Shown: piece by piece, positions 1 through 10,752 of the stretch | Numbering within the stretch: the stretch's first letter is position 1 | Layout of the letters: every line of letters starts with the position of its first letter | Assembly (NCBI GenBank): GCA_009599575.1 | Contig: VWND01000028.1 | Span: 1-64,000, forward strand | Direction of reading: 5' to 3' | DNA length: 64,000 nucleotides | Source: Blumeriella jaapii | Taxonomy: Eukaryota; Ascomycota; Leotiomycetes; Helotiales; Drepanopezizaceae | Notes under the pieces: generated by a model | Database searches by the model: none | What the model was told of the DNA's origin: nothing | What the model saw: the letters and a program-made list of their open reading frames with translations, nothing else | Position numbers and translations under genes: made by a program

Positions 1-1650
1 TCGACACCAAAACCCGTACGTTCAAGATTACATTGTCTAGGACATAGCTGACAACAAACTATAGCGGTCTCCTCTACCTCGGATAAGACCTCCTTCGCAT
101 ACATCTCTGCGAGAGACCGTTGGCCGATTATACTTGTAAGTGGCCATTTCTTGAAGTGGAACAAAACTGATTGAGGAGACCGGAGCAATCGACGATGTTC
201 ACAAGGCAGTTTCGGAAACAACAGACGAAGAAAAACGAAACGAGGGAAAGAGGATTGTGGAAGAGCTGGCCAAGTTGAAATATGAGCTGCAGCACGATCG
301 GGAGTTAACGTACAGATTGCGGCTTCAACGAGGAAGGGGCTGACAGGTATAGGCCTCTGCTTGATGACGGGCAGGCTGATATCGAGGGATACAATAAGGA
401 GCTGAAGCAATTGGGGAATCCGTCCTGGTTCAACGCCCCTTGGATCTACGCAGAATGTTACCTCTACCGGTAGGTGTCTATGATCTGCTTCCGGGCAGTA
501 CTGATGCAAAAAAGGCGTATAGCAACATCCTTTGCCCTCTCCAAGTACTGGAAGTCCTACGATATATTCGCCATACAGAAGACGTCCACTTTCCGCTCCT
601 CACGCCCAGCCGTTGTCGAGCTTGCAGGCCGATACCACGAGCTTATAAATCAGATGAGGAAACAAGACGATAGGTCCAAGAAAGAGATTGCTGAAGCAGA
701 GAAGATCCTGTTTCTGGAGATGTGCGAAATCTGCTTATGGGGAAATGCTACGGATCTATCTCTCCTGACGTCGCTGACGTACGAGGACATCCAGAAACTG
801 CAAGGATCAGAGGCCCGGAAAAAGTCAGAGAAGAACATTCTTGTCAATGACCTGGAAGCTGCCTATGATACACTGAGGAACGCCAAGGCGCAGGGGAAGA
901 AGTATAGGCAGGTTGATATCGTACTGGACAACTCCGGTTTCGAGCTCTACGTCGACCTGATCCTTGCTGGGTTTCTGCTGTCGGCGGATCTCGCGACAAA
1001 CATTGTTCTTCACCCGAAATCGATCCCCTGGTTCGTCTCGGATGTTCTACCAAGTGACTTTGCGGCCCTTCTCAACGCACTAGCAGATCCTCAGGCATTC
1101 TACTCTACGCCTTCAGAGGACGAGAAGGTAGCCGGAAAGACACCGACTCCACTTAGCCAGAAGGAAGTCAATGAGCTGTCATTCTTGTTCTCAGAATTGA
1201 GCAACTTCCATGCCGAAGGACAGCTGATTCTGCGCTCGAATCTTTTCTGGACCGAAGGAGGTAGTTTCTGGAGGTTGCCCGGTACCGCATCCAGGCTGTA
1301 CAACGATCTGAAGGAGAGCGAGCTAGTGATTTTCAAAGGAGATCTGAACTACAGGAAGCTTACTGCAGATGTAAAGCCCCCATTTCCAAACCGTAGACAA
1401 AAATTTCTAACTTCCCCAGGGCCTGTGGGATCCTACAACTCCATTCACGACTGCCATCGGCCCCCTCGGCCCAGGATCCGGGGTGAACGTCCTCGCACTC
1501 CGGACATGTAAATCAGACGTCGTCGTTGGCCTTAAGCCTGGCCAAGACGAGGAACTAAGATCTCTGGAAGGAGGCGGTGGCGACAGCGGAAAACGTGAGT
1601 GGGCGTGGAACGGAAAATGGGCGGTAGTGTCCTTCTCCGCTGGCCGCTGA
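1..1650 (+). CDS. DUF89/ARMT1-type metal-dependent phosphatase, 5' partial
   Basis: Six exons fit a damage-control phosphatase of the DUF89 (ARMT1, yeast YMR027W) family: 1-15, 65-135, 179-309, 353-469, 515-1370, 1420-1650. The start codon lies before the window. About 472 residues are visible, close to the roughly 470 of the yeast protein. Seen: an N-terminal stretch FAYISARDRWPIIL, then TGAIDDVHKAV, GNPSWFNAPW, the metal-site region DNSGFELYVDL, IFKGDLNYRKL, and after the last intron WDPTTPFTTAIGPLG and CKSDVVVGLKPG, ending WAWNGKWAVVSF. All introns are GT-AG, 41-49 bp; reading through the last one without splicing would give a false C-terminus. The family removes phosphate from damaged or over-reactive sugar phosphates such as fructose-1-phosphate in the cytosol, with Mn or Ni as cofactor. 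The third exon may begin at 176 or 179; both keep frame. Confidence 0.93.
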
Positions 1651-1881
1651 AAGATTCATGTCATGATTGATGCACATAGAACGATAAAAGTACACGTGGG
1701 ATAGAACGTACCAGGGTGCTTTAACGCTGTCACGCTTAAATTGATGTTTGGTAAGCGGTAAGCTTCGATGTCTTTCTTGTATATCCTCTCTTTTCAGTTT
1801 TAGTCCAACGCATTTAACAACGACACGCACACCACCTGTCTGTCCCTTTCCTTTCACCTCTGTCTAAACTGCATCCCGCTG

Positions 1882-2712
1882 TCATCCGATACTACGGGGC
1901 CTTCTCCGCGCATTGGAAGCGGTGTTGGCCCTCGTTAGCCTGTCCAGCACCGAGCTGTTCATAGAGAGCAACGATTCCGCATGGGCATCTCTCGCGCCAG
2001 CAGCAGAGCTCCCAGATGCTGCAGACGAATGCCTTACAACAGCTCCCGCCCTCAACGACAGCCCCGAACCACCTGAGCCAGATGAAGCCTCTTCACCCGC
2101 CCGCCCATCACTCCCAGCACGCGGAGCAGGACCTCCTCCACCCCCGTGCGAGTTACCGCCCTATCTAAACGTTAGCGTGCCTAACGGCGGAACCAAGTTC
2201 AGGAGCGCAGTACATTACCGGCCACTGGTCCACCCCTCCCCCACCCCGGCGGCAATGGTCCTGAATCATTTCCGTGCGCTGGATTCCAGCCCCCCGCCGG
2301 CGGAGGAGGCGGAGGCTGCGGTGTGTGAGGCGAAGTGCCGTTTGGAAATGTGTAGTGCCGAACCATCTCCAACTTCCCGTTTCTCCATTCCGGGCGGTCC
2401 TCGAATGTTGCATTGGCCGGGACGGCGAGGGCCTGGCCGCGGGAGCCTGGTCCTGGGATCTGCTGGCTTGCAGCGACAGACTGGGCCTGTGGTCGTGGTT
2501 GCGGCTGCGGTTGCGGGACGTAGACTACTCGTGCGGGCGTGTAGAGGAGCTGGGAGGTGATTACGACTGGAGGGGGCAGACATCTAGGGCAGGGGGTGTA
2601 GCACGATGCTGGTGGTGCTGGTGGTGTTGTGTCGCCATGGACGGTAGCATCGCGTCAGGACAGCAGTGCTTCTGTGGTTGCAACTGAATTTTGTCTTTGC
2701 AAGTTCGCACAT
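1882..2712 (-). CDS. Cys-start, proline/glycine-rich fungal protein, unknown function
   Basis: No family is recognised. A terminal exon (2160-1882) and an upstream exon (2214 to about 2600) join across an intron at 2213-2161 with donor GTACTG, branch GCTAAC and acceptor TAG. Together they read without stops: a proline-rich stretch (LPPPVVITSQLLYTPARVVY), PEWRNGKLEMVRHYTFPNG, a run of prolines, then a glycine/serine part ending SLLSMNSSVLDRLTRAN and a basic tail RRRPRSIG. The probable start at 2712 gives MCELAKTKFSCNH, a Cys-x8-Cys-x-His start resembling the gene at 3709. The junction between this first exon and the proline-rich exon (about 2600-2680) could not be settled; the only GT-AG option seen is 36 nt with a poor donor. 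An open frame on the plus strand over the same DNA was judged a shadow because only the minus frame is continued by a good intron. Confidence 0.5.
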
Positions 2713-3006
2713 CTTGCTTCCCTTTGGGAGGCTCTTGTTCTCTTCTGAAGGTCAGTGAGGGCCGACTTTGGAGATAGGCGTTAGGCTTTTGGAAAGACTG
2801 TGAGGGAGAGAGCGAGGATGAAGTGGTTTAAGGATTCAAAGATCGGAATCGGGGGCTTATATGGTGTGGGAGAAAGATTCGTGAATCATCATTTCTTGCT
2901 CCATCTCTTACTCACTCTGTGGAAAGGCATAACTCAAACCTCCACCTGCTCAATAGTCGAGTCAAAGTCTCTCTCCAAACAGCCACCCGTGAATCACCGA
3001 TTCTAT

Positions 3007-3007
<1 letters not shown>

Positions 3008-3054
<47 letters not shown>
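3008..3054. repeat. Poly-C homopolymer (47 nt)
   Basis: Uninterrupted run of about 47 C. The exact length in the genome is uncertain because such runs are hard to sequence. Confidence 0.95.
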
Positions 3055-3058
<4 letters not shown>

Positions 3059-3115
3059 AAATATGCGAGCCTGATCTCACCAGCCTACTTATTCTGCCTC
3101 ATTGTTCATCTATTT

Positions 3116-3173
3116 CCTAAGCGAAAGAAGCTGTGACCTAAGCGAAAAAAAAAGCTGTGACCTAAGCGAAATC
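3116..3173. repeat. Three short copies of a CCTAAGCGAAA unit
   Basis: CCTAAGCGAAA occurs three times in about 55 bp, separated by AGCTGTGA spacers and a variable A run. Confidence 0.85.
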
Positions 3174-3708
3174 AACAATCGAGGCTAAGATAAAAAGGGG
3201 GTCAGCGAGGCCCGAGCCCCAGACAGCCTCCTTTCGGCATGATCCGCACACGTCAAGTAGGACATGACGTTATTGGCTTGCATCTTGTATACACGTCAGC
3301 ACGGTAGCTGACGAAATGCGATAGATAAGATAGGATTTAAGTACCACCTGTGTCTGGGTTTTCCCAGTATTTGCGTTCTCGTGCCTTGCAGCTCGTCACT
3401 GCTATTTTAGGGTCCGGCTGCATCTCTCGACTCGACGACGTTTCTTCTCACTCCTTGCATTCAAGCCGTTTAGTTACCAAGGGATACAACTTCACCAACA
3501 CTCGAGTCACCAGTGCAGCAAAGCGGCAGACTGACATCAAACAGACAAAACCTCCCATATCTGCAGGCCCCCCGAATTTCAGACGTACAGCACCTAGCTA
3601 GCTGTGTATCACAACACAGCACCGACGTCTATTCACCTTCCACGGGTTTTCCGCCGTGGAAAAAAACACCAAAGGCGCACTCTCACCCGGGCCACGCGAA
3701 CGAGAGCA

Positions 3709-4179
3709 ATGTGCACCCAGACCGTCACGCACCACCGCTGCAGGCACCTCGCGCACGCCCGGCCCAGCTTCTGCCGCTACAGATTCAACCTCGGGCACGA
3801 GATCTACGCGCGCGCCTTCTCCTCGGGGGAGCGATGCGCGGCGTGTCTGCAGCAGAGCGAGGATGGAGCGCGGGACGCGGTCGCGGGCGCGAGGGGCGAG
3901 AGGGAGAGGGCGGCGTTGGAGAGGGCGATGAGCGAGTTGAGTCTGGTGGGGAGCCCGGCTGTGGGGGAGAGCGAGTGGAAGAGGAAGTTGAGGGGGAGGA
4001 TGAGGAGGGCGAGAGAGAAGGAAAAGGGGATGGAGATGGGGACGGGGAGGGGGAGGGAGTCGGTGGTGGGGGGGAAAAAGGCTGCTGGGGAGGGGGAGGG
4101 GCATGGAAGAGGGAGGAAGGCGGTTGTGAGGTTTGTGCTTGGTGAGGAGGAAGAGCTGAGTGGGCGAGTGGCTTCGTAG
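3709..4179 (+). CDS. Small Cys/His-start fungal protein, unknown function
   Basis: A single exon of 156 codons. The start at 3709 was chosen because the protein then opens MCTQTVTHHRCRH, a compact Cys/His start, followed by FCRYRFNLGHEIYARAF and ERCAACLQQ; the in-frame upstream extension to 3604 is low-quality basic sequence. Cys and His residues in the first 50 residues (C2, H8, H9, C11, H13, C22, H30, C43, C46) could bind zinc, but no named zinc-finger pattern is met. The rest is Arg, Glu and Gly rich (about residues 60-140) and probably disordered. It runs away from the minus-strand gene at 2712, whose product also starts Met-Cys with a Cys-x-His pair. Function not known; short lineage-specific proteins with this kind of start are common in filamentous ascomycetes. 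Confidence 0.55.
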   Translation: MCTQTVTHHRCRHLAHARPSFCRYRFNLGHEIYARAFSSGERCAACLQQSEDGARDAVAGARGERERAALERAMSELSLVGSPAVGESEWKRKLRGRMRRAREKEKGMEMGTGRGRESVVGGKKAAGEGEGHGRGRKAVVRFVLGEEEELSGRVAS

Positions 4180-4493
4180 AAGAGGTACGGTTTGGTCAGA
4201 GAGGTGATCGACGTGTTTTGGATCGTGACTTACACAACAGAGCACATTTCATATTGATGAACATTCGCGATCGCATTGCTTTGCTGACTCTTTCCGCTCT
4301 GGGCATGCAGAGGACCGAGAGCAAAGGAATCGTAACCTCATGTCCCACTGAACGGGTATCTTCTGAACCAAGCAGCCTTTTCGCCTGAGAAAAGAAAACC
4401 CCAAAAAAGCATGCTCCAAGTTTCCAAGCACATCCAATCATTCTCTTCTAACCAGAATCTAGAGACTCATCCGTCATGTTTGGGAACGCATCG
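4180..4493. other. Short convergent intergenic region
   Basis: Region between two convergent 3' ends. Nothing recognised. Confidence 0.6.
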
Positions 4494-5898
4494 TCAGTAT
4501 TGGTTCCCATAAAGCACCAAATTCCACACCTTAGCCAGCAAGTTCGCCACTAGTCCTATACCGGCCAGGACGATGAAGATGTTGCCGATCTCCCACCAGT
4601 GGGCAAGCTTGACTTCCGTCTCGATAAAGTCGTCGTTGTCTGAACTGGTCGATACCCCATGGATAGCAGAAGCATCGGCTGGGAATCGGCCTGTAGTCAA
4701 GTATTGGTCGATTAAAGCATCTTTCTCGTACCAGCGCTCTCGCATCCAGCGCTCGAATCTATCGGGATCATCAAGTGGCATGTCACTGAGGGCGAACGCC
4801 GCCAGTACATATTCACCGACGGCGGGGGTCGGCCTTGCAGGTACATGGAGCGGAGAGTAAACAGATCTTGGCCGAACTCTCCTCGTCTACGACTGTTAGC
4901 ACTGACATCAGAAGCTTGGATCAAGGCACGTACTGAACTCCCTCGTAAGCCAAAGTGCAGTCATACACAAAGTCGACTGTCCCTTTCAGCTCGTTCAAGC
5001 AGAAAAAAGAGCCGGTACTCCTCGGTAAGAGAACATGTTCCACATCTTTGACCCCCTGCTTCTTGGCCCAAGCAGCACTCTTCACCCTCCCGTTGTGGCT
5101 GGCATTCGTTCCTTCCGGGAACAGAAGAAGCCACATGGGATCGAGTCCCGATGTCCCAGACAACGGCCCATCGTGTCTCTCTTTCAGCTTTCGTAATCGA
5201 TGTGCTAGTCGAGGTTGGTCTGTCGACATCTTCCGGGACATGAAGACAAAGCCATAAAACCGCATACCCCAGCCAATGATTGGGATGTGCTTCAGAGACT
5301 CCTTCAATATGATATAGATGTGCCCGTGCATCCGCGGTTTGTTGGTGTATGCGGCCCACCACAGGTAGAGCCAGTCAGAGTAGAGCTGCATACTTGAGTT
5401 AGGTCCTATTGCAATATCTTCTCATCGCCGGAATTTACCTGATGATTGGCTATCATGACCAGCCTCTCCGGGAAATGGCATTCCACCCTTCCATCGGCCG
5501 TCCTCTTCAGCTGCCCGGCCACCGATGCATCACCGCTTATCCGCACCACCGTTGGTGCCCACCAACTTGTTAAGGTCGTGGCAAAGATACCGAACGACTG
5601 TTTCGTCAACGCCATGTAGGCATAGTAGAGATCTCTGTTGATCCAGTACAGCGGCACGCCCAGAAGCTGTGTTGTCACGATCCTGCTACTGTCAGCCTCG
5701 TTAAGACCACAAGCAGGTTCTTGCTTACGTGCAGCAGGACGAGAACAAGTACACCACGGCTACCAAGAGCCGTACAATCTGCACCGATCCATGGTGCTTG
5801 ATCTCTCCTCCCGGGTGCTCCGACTCGACCTCCCCGTCCGTACCTCTGCTCGCTGGGGGCTTCGCCGCCGTATTCCTGTGCCTCAACTCCGTCGCCAT
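4494..5898 (-). CDS. LCLAT1/CST26-type lysophospholipid acyltransferase with apparent frameshift
   Basis: Membrane glycerolipid acyltransferase (PlsC/LPLAT fold) that would transfer fatty acyl groups from acyl-CoA to lysophospholipids in the ER. Exons by eye: 5898-5729, 5682-5439, 5385-4934, 4891/4892-4494. The first exon gives a hydrophilic tail and a membrane segment (IVRLLVAVVYLF). Catalytic NHxxxxD is formed across an intron: NHQ at the end of exon 2, LYSDWLYLWW at the start of exon 3. The second block LLLFPEGTN is intact. The end has a further membrane segment (NIFIVLAGIGLVANLLA). Near 4797-4799 the conserved run SVNMYWRR changes frame to FALSDMPLDD, as if one base were missing. A GT-AG stretch around the site (donor in the codon after TLRS, acceptor before DMPLDD) would restore frame but delete conserved residues. 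The gene diverges from the NAD kinase at 6461. Confidence 0.85.
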
Positions 5899-6460
5899 GC
5901 TTGCTGTGGCCCTGCCAATGTGCCCTCGTGCGTGTATACAAAACCGTATTCCGAGGCTATGTCTTTGAGCCCCCAAGGCTGGTCGTGTGCTGTGCGTATC
6001 CGAGAACCCCGTGGCCGCGAACCTTGCTGTTGGTACTGACTCGCAGACACGATTCCGTACAGAGCGAGAATCACCTCGGGACCATCATTTCGAGGGCAGA
6101 TCTTCTTGTGAGCTATCGTAGAACGGGTTGGAGGACATCTTCGGAGATGAATAAAAGCTTGTTCATCCGTACGGATCAGTACTGTACGTCAAGAATGCCA
6201 ACGCGGCCCTGGTCAGCAGAACAGGAAGCTTATCGCTTATCGTGGCCCAGGGCAGAGATCGCACAGCGACGGTGAGCGTGATTCAACAACAACATTGCCG
6301 TGATCCAAATCTTCCAAGGAGAATGGGTACGAATAGCTTCCCTCTTCACAGAATGCTCACGATAATGCGCCAAGGCTCTGCCCGTTCAGATTCCCGCGCC
6401 GGCTAATCACAGATGTTTTCCTTACATTTCTTCCTACCAGGATCAACACCATACGCGTCG
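5899..6460. other. Divergent promoter region, acyltransferase and NAD kinase
   Basis: About 560 bp separate the start codons of the divergent acyltransferase and NAD kinase genes. No clear TATA box or supported coding sequence was seen; it most likely holds both promoters and 5' leaders. Confidence 0.6.
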
Positions 6461-7784
6461 ATGATACTGAGGAGGGGAATCGCGGGTGCAAGTGCTTGGA
6501 GGAGTCTCAGCAGTACCTCGAGGAGGTCGGATATTCTAGACGTAGAGAGTCTCCCAGACAGGATAATACCCAGGTATCAAGGTACGTCTTCCCCCGCTCT
6601 TCAAAGCCTCACTGACATTCATAGCCAATTCGAAAAGTGACTTGCTGTCGTTGACGTGGCCGTCACCACCCCGAAACGTTCTGGTCATCAAAAAGAGAAG
6701 AGCGCCTTTGGTCACGGCCTCTTTCCTCGAATTCGCAAAACATGTGCATTCCAACTATCCCAGCGTCTCGTTCATCGTCGAACCAGCGGTGGCCGCACAA
6801 CTACACGAGGAATTGCCCTTCCCCATCTACGCCGCCCGCACACCAGACGATCTCGCGAAGAAGGTCGACCTGACCACGACTCTTGGTGGGGACGGCACGA
6901 TCCTGCACGCTTCCTCGCTCTTCAGCGCCGAGCGCCGTGTGCCTCCCATCTTGTCGTTCAGCATGGGCACGCTAGGCTTCCTCGGCGAGTGGAAGTTCAC
7001 GGAGTACAAGAGGGCGTTCAGGCAAGTCTACATGTCGGGCGCCGGCGCCGGGTCGCCTCTCTTTCAGGACCAGAAACATCCGCATCTCGCGGACGCCGCG
7101 CCGGCCCCCGGAGACGTCGTGACGGGGTGGTCGTCCGTGAGAGGGAAATCCATGGGTCCGTCCCGCAGCTCCCGGGTCCTGTTGCGGAACCGCCTGAAGG
7201 TCGGGGTGTTCGATGCCAGCGGGAACCGCGTGTTCGGGCAGGATAGCGAGGACATCGTGGTGGGCGACGTGCACGCCATGAACGAGGTCATCATCCACCG
7301 AGGCAAGGAAGCGCATCTGGCCATCATCGAGGTGTTTGTGGGCGGCAGGTTTCTGACGGAGGCGGTGGCGGACGGGATGATCATCTCGACGCCGACGGGG
7401 AGCACGGCGTACAGCCTGAGCTCCGGCGGGAGCATCATCCATCCGCTGGTGAGCAGTCTGATGCTGACACCCATCTGTCCGCGGAGTCTATCCTTCCGGC
7501 CGTTGGTGTTGCCGGCCAATACTCCTATCACACTGAGGCTTAGCGAGAAAAATCGGGGCAGGGAGCTGGAAGTGAGTATCGACGGCCGCAGACGGAGTAT
7601 CGGCGTCGGCGTAGGCATGGAGATCAGGGTCAACGGCGAAAACATCGTCAAGGGGGATGAATGGGTGGGGGGCGTGCCGTGCATCATGCGTGGTGCCAGG
7701 AGCGGCGATGAGGAAGACGATGGATGGGTGGGGGGGTTGAACGGCTTGTTGAAGTTCAACTATCCGTTCGGGGGCGACGAGTAG
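6461..7784 (+). CDS. POS5: Mitochondrial NAD(H) kinase, Pos5-like
   Basis: Phosphorylates NADH or NAD to NADP(H) with ATP, supplying mitochondrial NADPH. Two exons, 6461-6581 and 6625-7784, joined by a 43-bp GT-AG intron; 426 residues, close to yeast Pos5 (414). The start at 6461 gives MILRRGIAGASAWRSLSS, rich in Arg and Ser without acidic residues, a typical matrix-targeting presequence; an in-frame ATG at 6413 lies upstream and is less likely. The spliced N-terminus reads LPDRIIPRYQ then LLSLTWPSPPRNVLVIKK. Signature motifs: TLGGDGTILHASSLF (the GGDGT ATP/NAD site), SFSMGTLGFLGEW, AMNEVIIHRG and STPTGSTAYSLSSGGSI. A roughly 30-residue insert rich in Ala, Pro and Ser (about residues 175-215) separates the two halves of the fold. 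The mitochondrial form is favoured over the cytosolic Utr1 type because of the presequence and size. Confidence 0.93.
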
Positions 7785-9221
7785 GCAGAAACGCACATAT
7801 ACCCCTGGAGTTCCGGCTAATAATGGGAACGAATTACTGGATTCTCACCTCCACCTGGTCCCGTTTTACATTGTCCTTTATTGTCCGTTCTATGTTTCTT
7901 CTTTTCGAACACCAACTCTTTGTTCCGGTTCTTTAGGAACGAGTTCTCTGCTGTCACCTTTCTCGGTATCCTTCTGCCGGAGGGATTCCTGCTGTCCTTG
8001 CACAGTACAGTACAGTACAGTACAGTACCTACTTATTCTCTGTCAACAATACGCTCGAAGTACAAGTGGGTAGGTATCTTCCTCTCCCAAATGGTTACCT
8101 ATCAAACAGCGTAACTCTGCAGGCTCTTCCCATCTTCGAGAAGCAGCGAGCAGAACGAAACGCTCCTCGTCTTCCCATCTTTCCCTTGCCCTCCTTGGTG
8201 ACCAAACGGAAAGCGGCCTTTCTGGTCTGGCGCGTCGTGAGGGGACCGCGCGATTCTTCCGCTGCGCGTGCGGCGTGCACCTCCCGCGTTATGTCCGCGA
8301 GCTCGTCCTGGCTCTAGCGAGCTTGCTTAGCTTGTCGCTTGCTCGGAAAACTTCTTTTACGGCAAGTACAGTACAGTCAGGTTTCCGAGGTGTTCTGCGA
8401 TGCTGGATGAGCTGATCTGAGATGCGGAAGCACGGTTTTATAAGTATAGCTTGCTTCCCGCCTGCTTTTGTGATTTTGCAAAATTCGGTAATGGTAATTG
8501 AGGGTTTTGCTGCTATGGACTACGGAGTAGACACTTGTTGTTACAGTACTTACTACCTTGGGACATTCTAGGTAAACCGTGTGCTTGATTGTTTTTGAAG
8601 ACAGAGATGCCAGTAGTAGTTTGATCAGAACCTGTTTGCTTTCGCTATTGCTCGTTGTTTATGTGTGCATATGAGCGAATTCTTGTTGACCTCCGAAATA
8701 AGGTGTATGCAGACCTGGGTCTCGGAATTCTCACCCCAGGTATGGCTGTCGGTCATATCTGATTGCCTTGTGTGTGTTTTCAAGGGTGACGACACGTGTT
8801 GTAGACACACCATGATTTTGTGTGCATTGGTTGCTTGCATCACCCATAGTGTTGCGTCTGTTGTTGCTCCATTTCCTCTTTCCAAAAAGCGCTCTCGCGT
8901 GCTAGTAAGCCATCCCGCAACTCTTGCATTCGAGTCTAGCATACTGCAGTAAGTATTCACGACTATCTTTCCACGACAAGCACTTTGCGGGCTCCAGCTC
9001 ACGAGACATTTCGAAACACATTAGACACGCGGCATGAATGCTGTCTGCAAGACACATTACCTACTGGCGCGGCGCGGCCAGCACTTCTCTCCCCGTGCTA
9101 GCGTTCCCGTTGGCGAGATCAGAGCGAGAGCAGAGAGAGAAGCTCGACGTCCCCACGGCTGAACTGTGCATGGCTCCGATCTTGGGTTAGAGCAATATGC
9201 AGAAGGGAATGCTCGCTGTGC
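7785..9221. other. Gene-poor intergenic region
   Basis: No supported gene in about 1.4 kb. It contains a (TACAG)n tract at 8002-8028, a Cys-/Leu-rich open stretch near 8665-8952 without support, and a GAGC/GCTTGC-rich patch at about 8310-8350. Confidence 0.5.
8002..8028. repeat. (ACAGT)n pentanucleotide tract
   Basis: About five tandem ACAGT units just downstream of the NAD kinase gene; a member of the dispersed GTAC-containing pentamer family of this window. Confidence 0.95.
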
Positions 9222-9492
9222 GTGATGCTCGCCAGACACAAGTCGTCCATCTCACCATCTCGAGGCTTGGATCCGCCGCGCAGGCTTCTCAACGGCTTGC
9301 CAGCGGGCAACGAGGTTTCACACACGTTCGCACTCGTCGTGTCGAGGCATGTCTCGCGCGGGAAAGCCACACCTCTGGAGTTCGAGCTTCTGTGGTTTGG
9401 CATCGGACCAGTGACGAACGTCGTGGGTCAGCAGATGCACACCATCGGGATCCTGCCGGGCGTGCAGGTGCTGAACGAGCGGCCCAGCTACA
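9222..9492 (+). CDS. Candidate coding exon, unknown protein
   Basis: No family recognised. The stretch reads as codon-biased (mostly G/C third positions) and includes RRLLNGLPAGNEVSHTFALV and LEFELLWFGIGPVTNVVG, ending at a strong donor GTAAGT at 9493. Beyond the donor lie GTAC repeats, so the long open frame that continues to about 10427 is not taken as real. No convincing downstream exon was found, so this may be the first exon of an unresolved gene or the remains of one. The start ATG (9222) is only the first in frame. Confidence 0.3.
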
Positions 9493-9540
9493 GTAAGTAT
9501 ATCACGGTCTCGGGTGCTATCGTCGTGCGGTCGGAAGTTG

Positions 9541-9594
9541 AGTACGTACGTACAGTACAGAACCGTACGGTACATACAGTACAGTACGGTTCTT
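9541..9594. repeat. GTAC pentamer and palindrome cluster
   Basis: Imperfect tandem CAGTA/CGGTA units, all built around GTAC. Confidence 0.85.
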
Positions 9595-10670
9595 CGAAGC
9601 AGGCACAGGTCCGTCTGATAGCACATCCCGTACCCCGGCCTAGGGATAGCACGAGAAAGTGGTGGGGCTTGATCCTCACATGGTCAAAGCATCAAAGTCA
9701 AAGTCAAAGAAAGTCAAAGGTGGTCATGATGATGATGATGATGACGATGATGAAGATCATGAACAATGGGATAGAACAATTCTCGAGCTTTTCAGTAGTC
9801 TCGCATCTCGCATTGTCGTCCCCCACCCGCGGTCCCGGCGCCTCGACACCGTCACCTCCTTGCCCGCGCCCACTCTCCCTCCTTCTGGCCACTCGATCTC
9901 CTCCTGTCGGCAGCCCTACTGTCGATGTACTGACTGTATGTATGTATGTACAGTACGTACGGAACATCCTGTGCAGTACTGTGTGTCAGTCAGCGGACAT
10001 CAGAACCACAAGCGCAACCACAACCACAAGCGCAACCACAACAACCACAACTACAACCACAACAACAACAACAACACGCATCCAATTTAAGCGAGGCAGG
10101 CTCGTAGAGACCGATTTAGAACCCCTTTTCTTTTTCCTGCTATCGCGGTTCTCGCAGCGCCGGCGCCAGCGCTCTAAACTCGAATGTCCCAAGGGCCGAG
10201 TCCATCGTGTCGGCGATCCTCGGAGAGTCGGAGATCTTCTCAGCTGGGCCGCCACGGTCACGACGCCCACGACGCCCCAGACGCCCGCCTTGCCCGTTCG
10301 CGCTGGTGGCAATGATGGTGGCTTCCTCGACCCTCGACGGCCTGTCCCCAGGCGCCCGTTGCCGCGGCGGTTGGCAGCTGCAAGCCATCAGGAGAGAGCA
10401 GAAAAGAGTCTTCACGCCGTTCCCTGACAGGACAGGACAGTCCCTACACGCACTCTTCTGAAGCGCCTTTTAAATATCCTCGTCGACGGCCAGGCCATTC
10501 CGCCCTCTACGCTTCTTGTGCACGCAACGCATCCAACGCATCCTGCCGTCCCCCGCCGAAGACCGACCTCGACACCGACGGAGCCTCATCGATTGTCGCG
10601 GAGCCGCGTCCCCCCTCCCCCTCCCCCTCCCCCTCTCCGCATCGGCTGTGCTGCCGCCGGTCGCACACGT

Positions 10671-10676
10671 TATATA
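10671..10676 (+). promoter_or_regulatory. Possible TATA box of MIF gene
   Basis: TATATA about 80 bp before the start codon at 10753, behind a CT-rich stretch. Plausible core promoter by position only. Confidence 0.45.
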
Positions 10677-10752
10677 CGTCTCGTGTGTGCTCCCGAATTC
10701 ACTTTACGCCGTCCTCCTCGCGCCTCCCAGCCGACGAGTCACATCCGCAGAC

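Larger units (their letters stand above)
2713..3708. other. Intergenic region with poly-C tract, no gene seen
   Basis: Between the divergent genes at 2712 and 3709 there is a 47-nt C run, a three-copy short repeat and otherwise unique DNA with no supported reading frame. It presumably holds both promoters. Confidence 0.6.
9493..10752. other. Repeat-rich intergenic region upstream of MIF gene
   Basis: Contains GTAC pentamer repeats (9541-9594 and about 9945-9980), a GAT/GAC trinucleotide stretch (about 9725-9765) and an (ACAACC)n-like A/C tract (about 10005-10076). No supported gene. Confidence 0.5.

Noticed and set aside
1913..2560. 215-codon plus-strand frame
   Set aside because: The opposite strand over the same DNA is joined by a good intron with branch site; the plus frame has no such continuation.
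9222..10427. One 401-codon open frame on the plus strand
   Set aside because: Beyond 9492 it runs through GTAC, GAT and ACAACC repeats and has no coding bias; only the first part was kept as a candidate exon.
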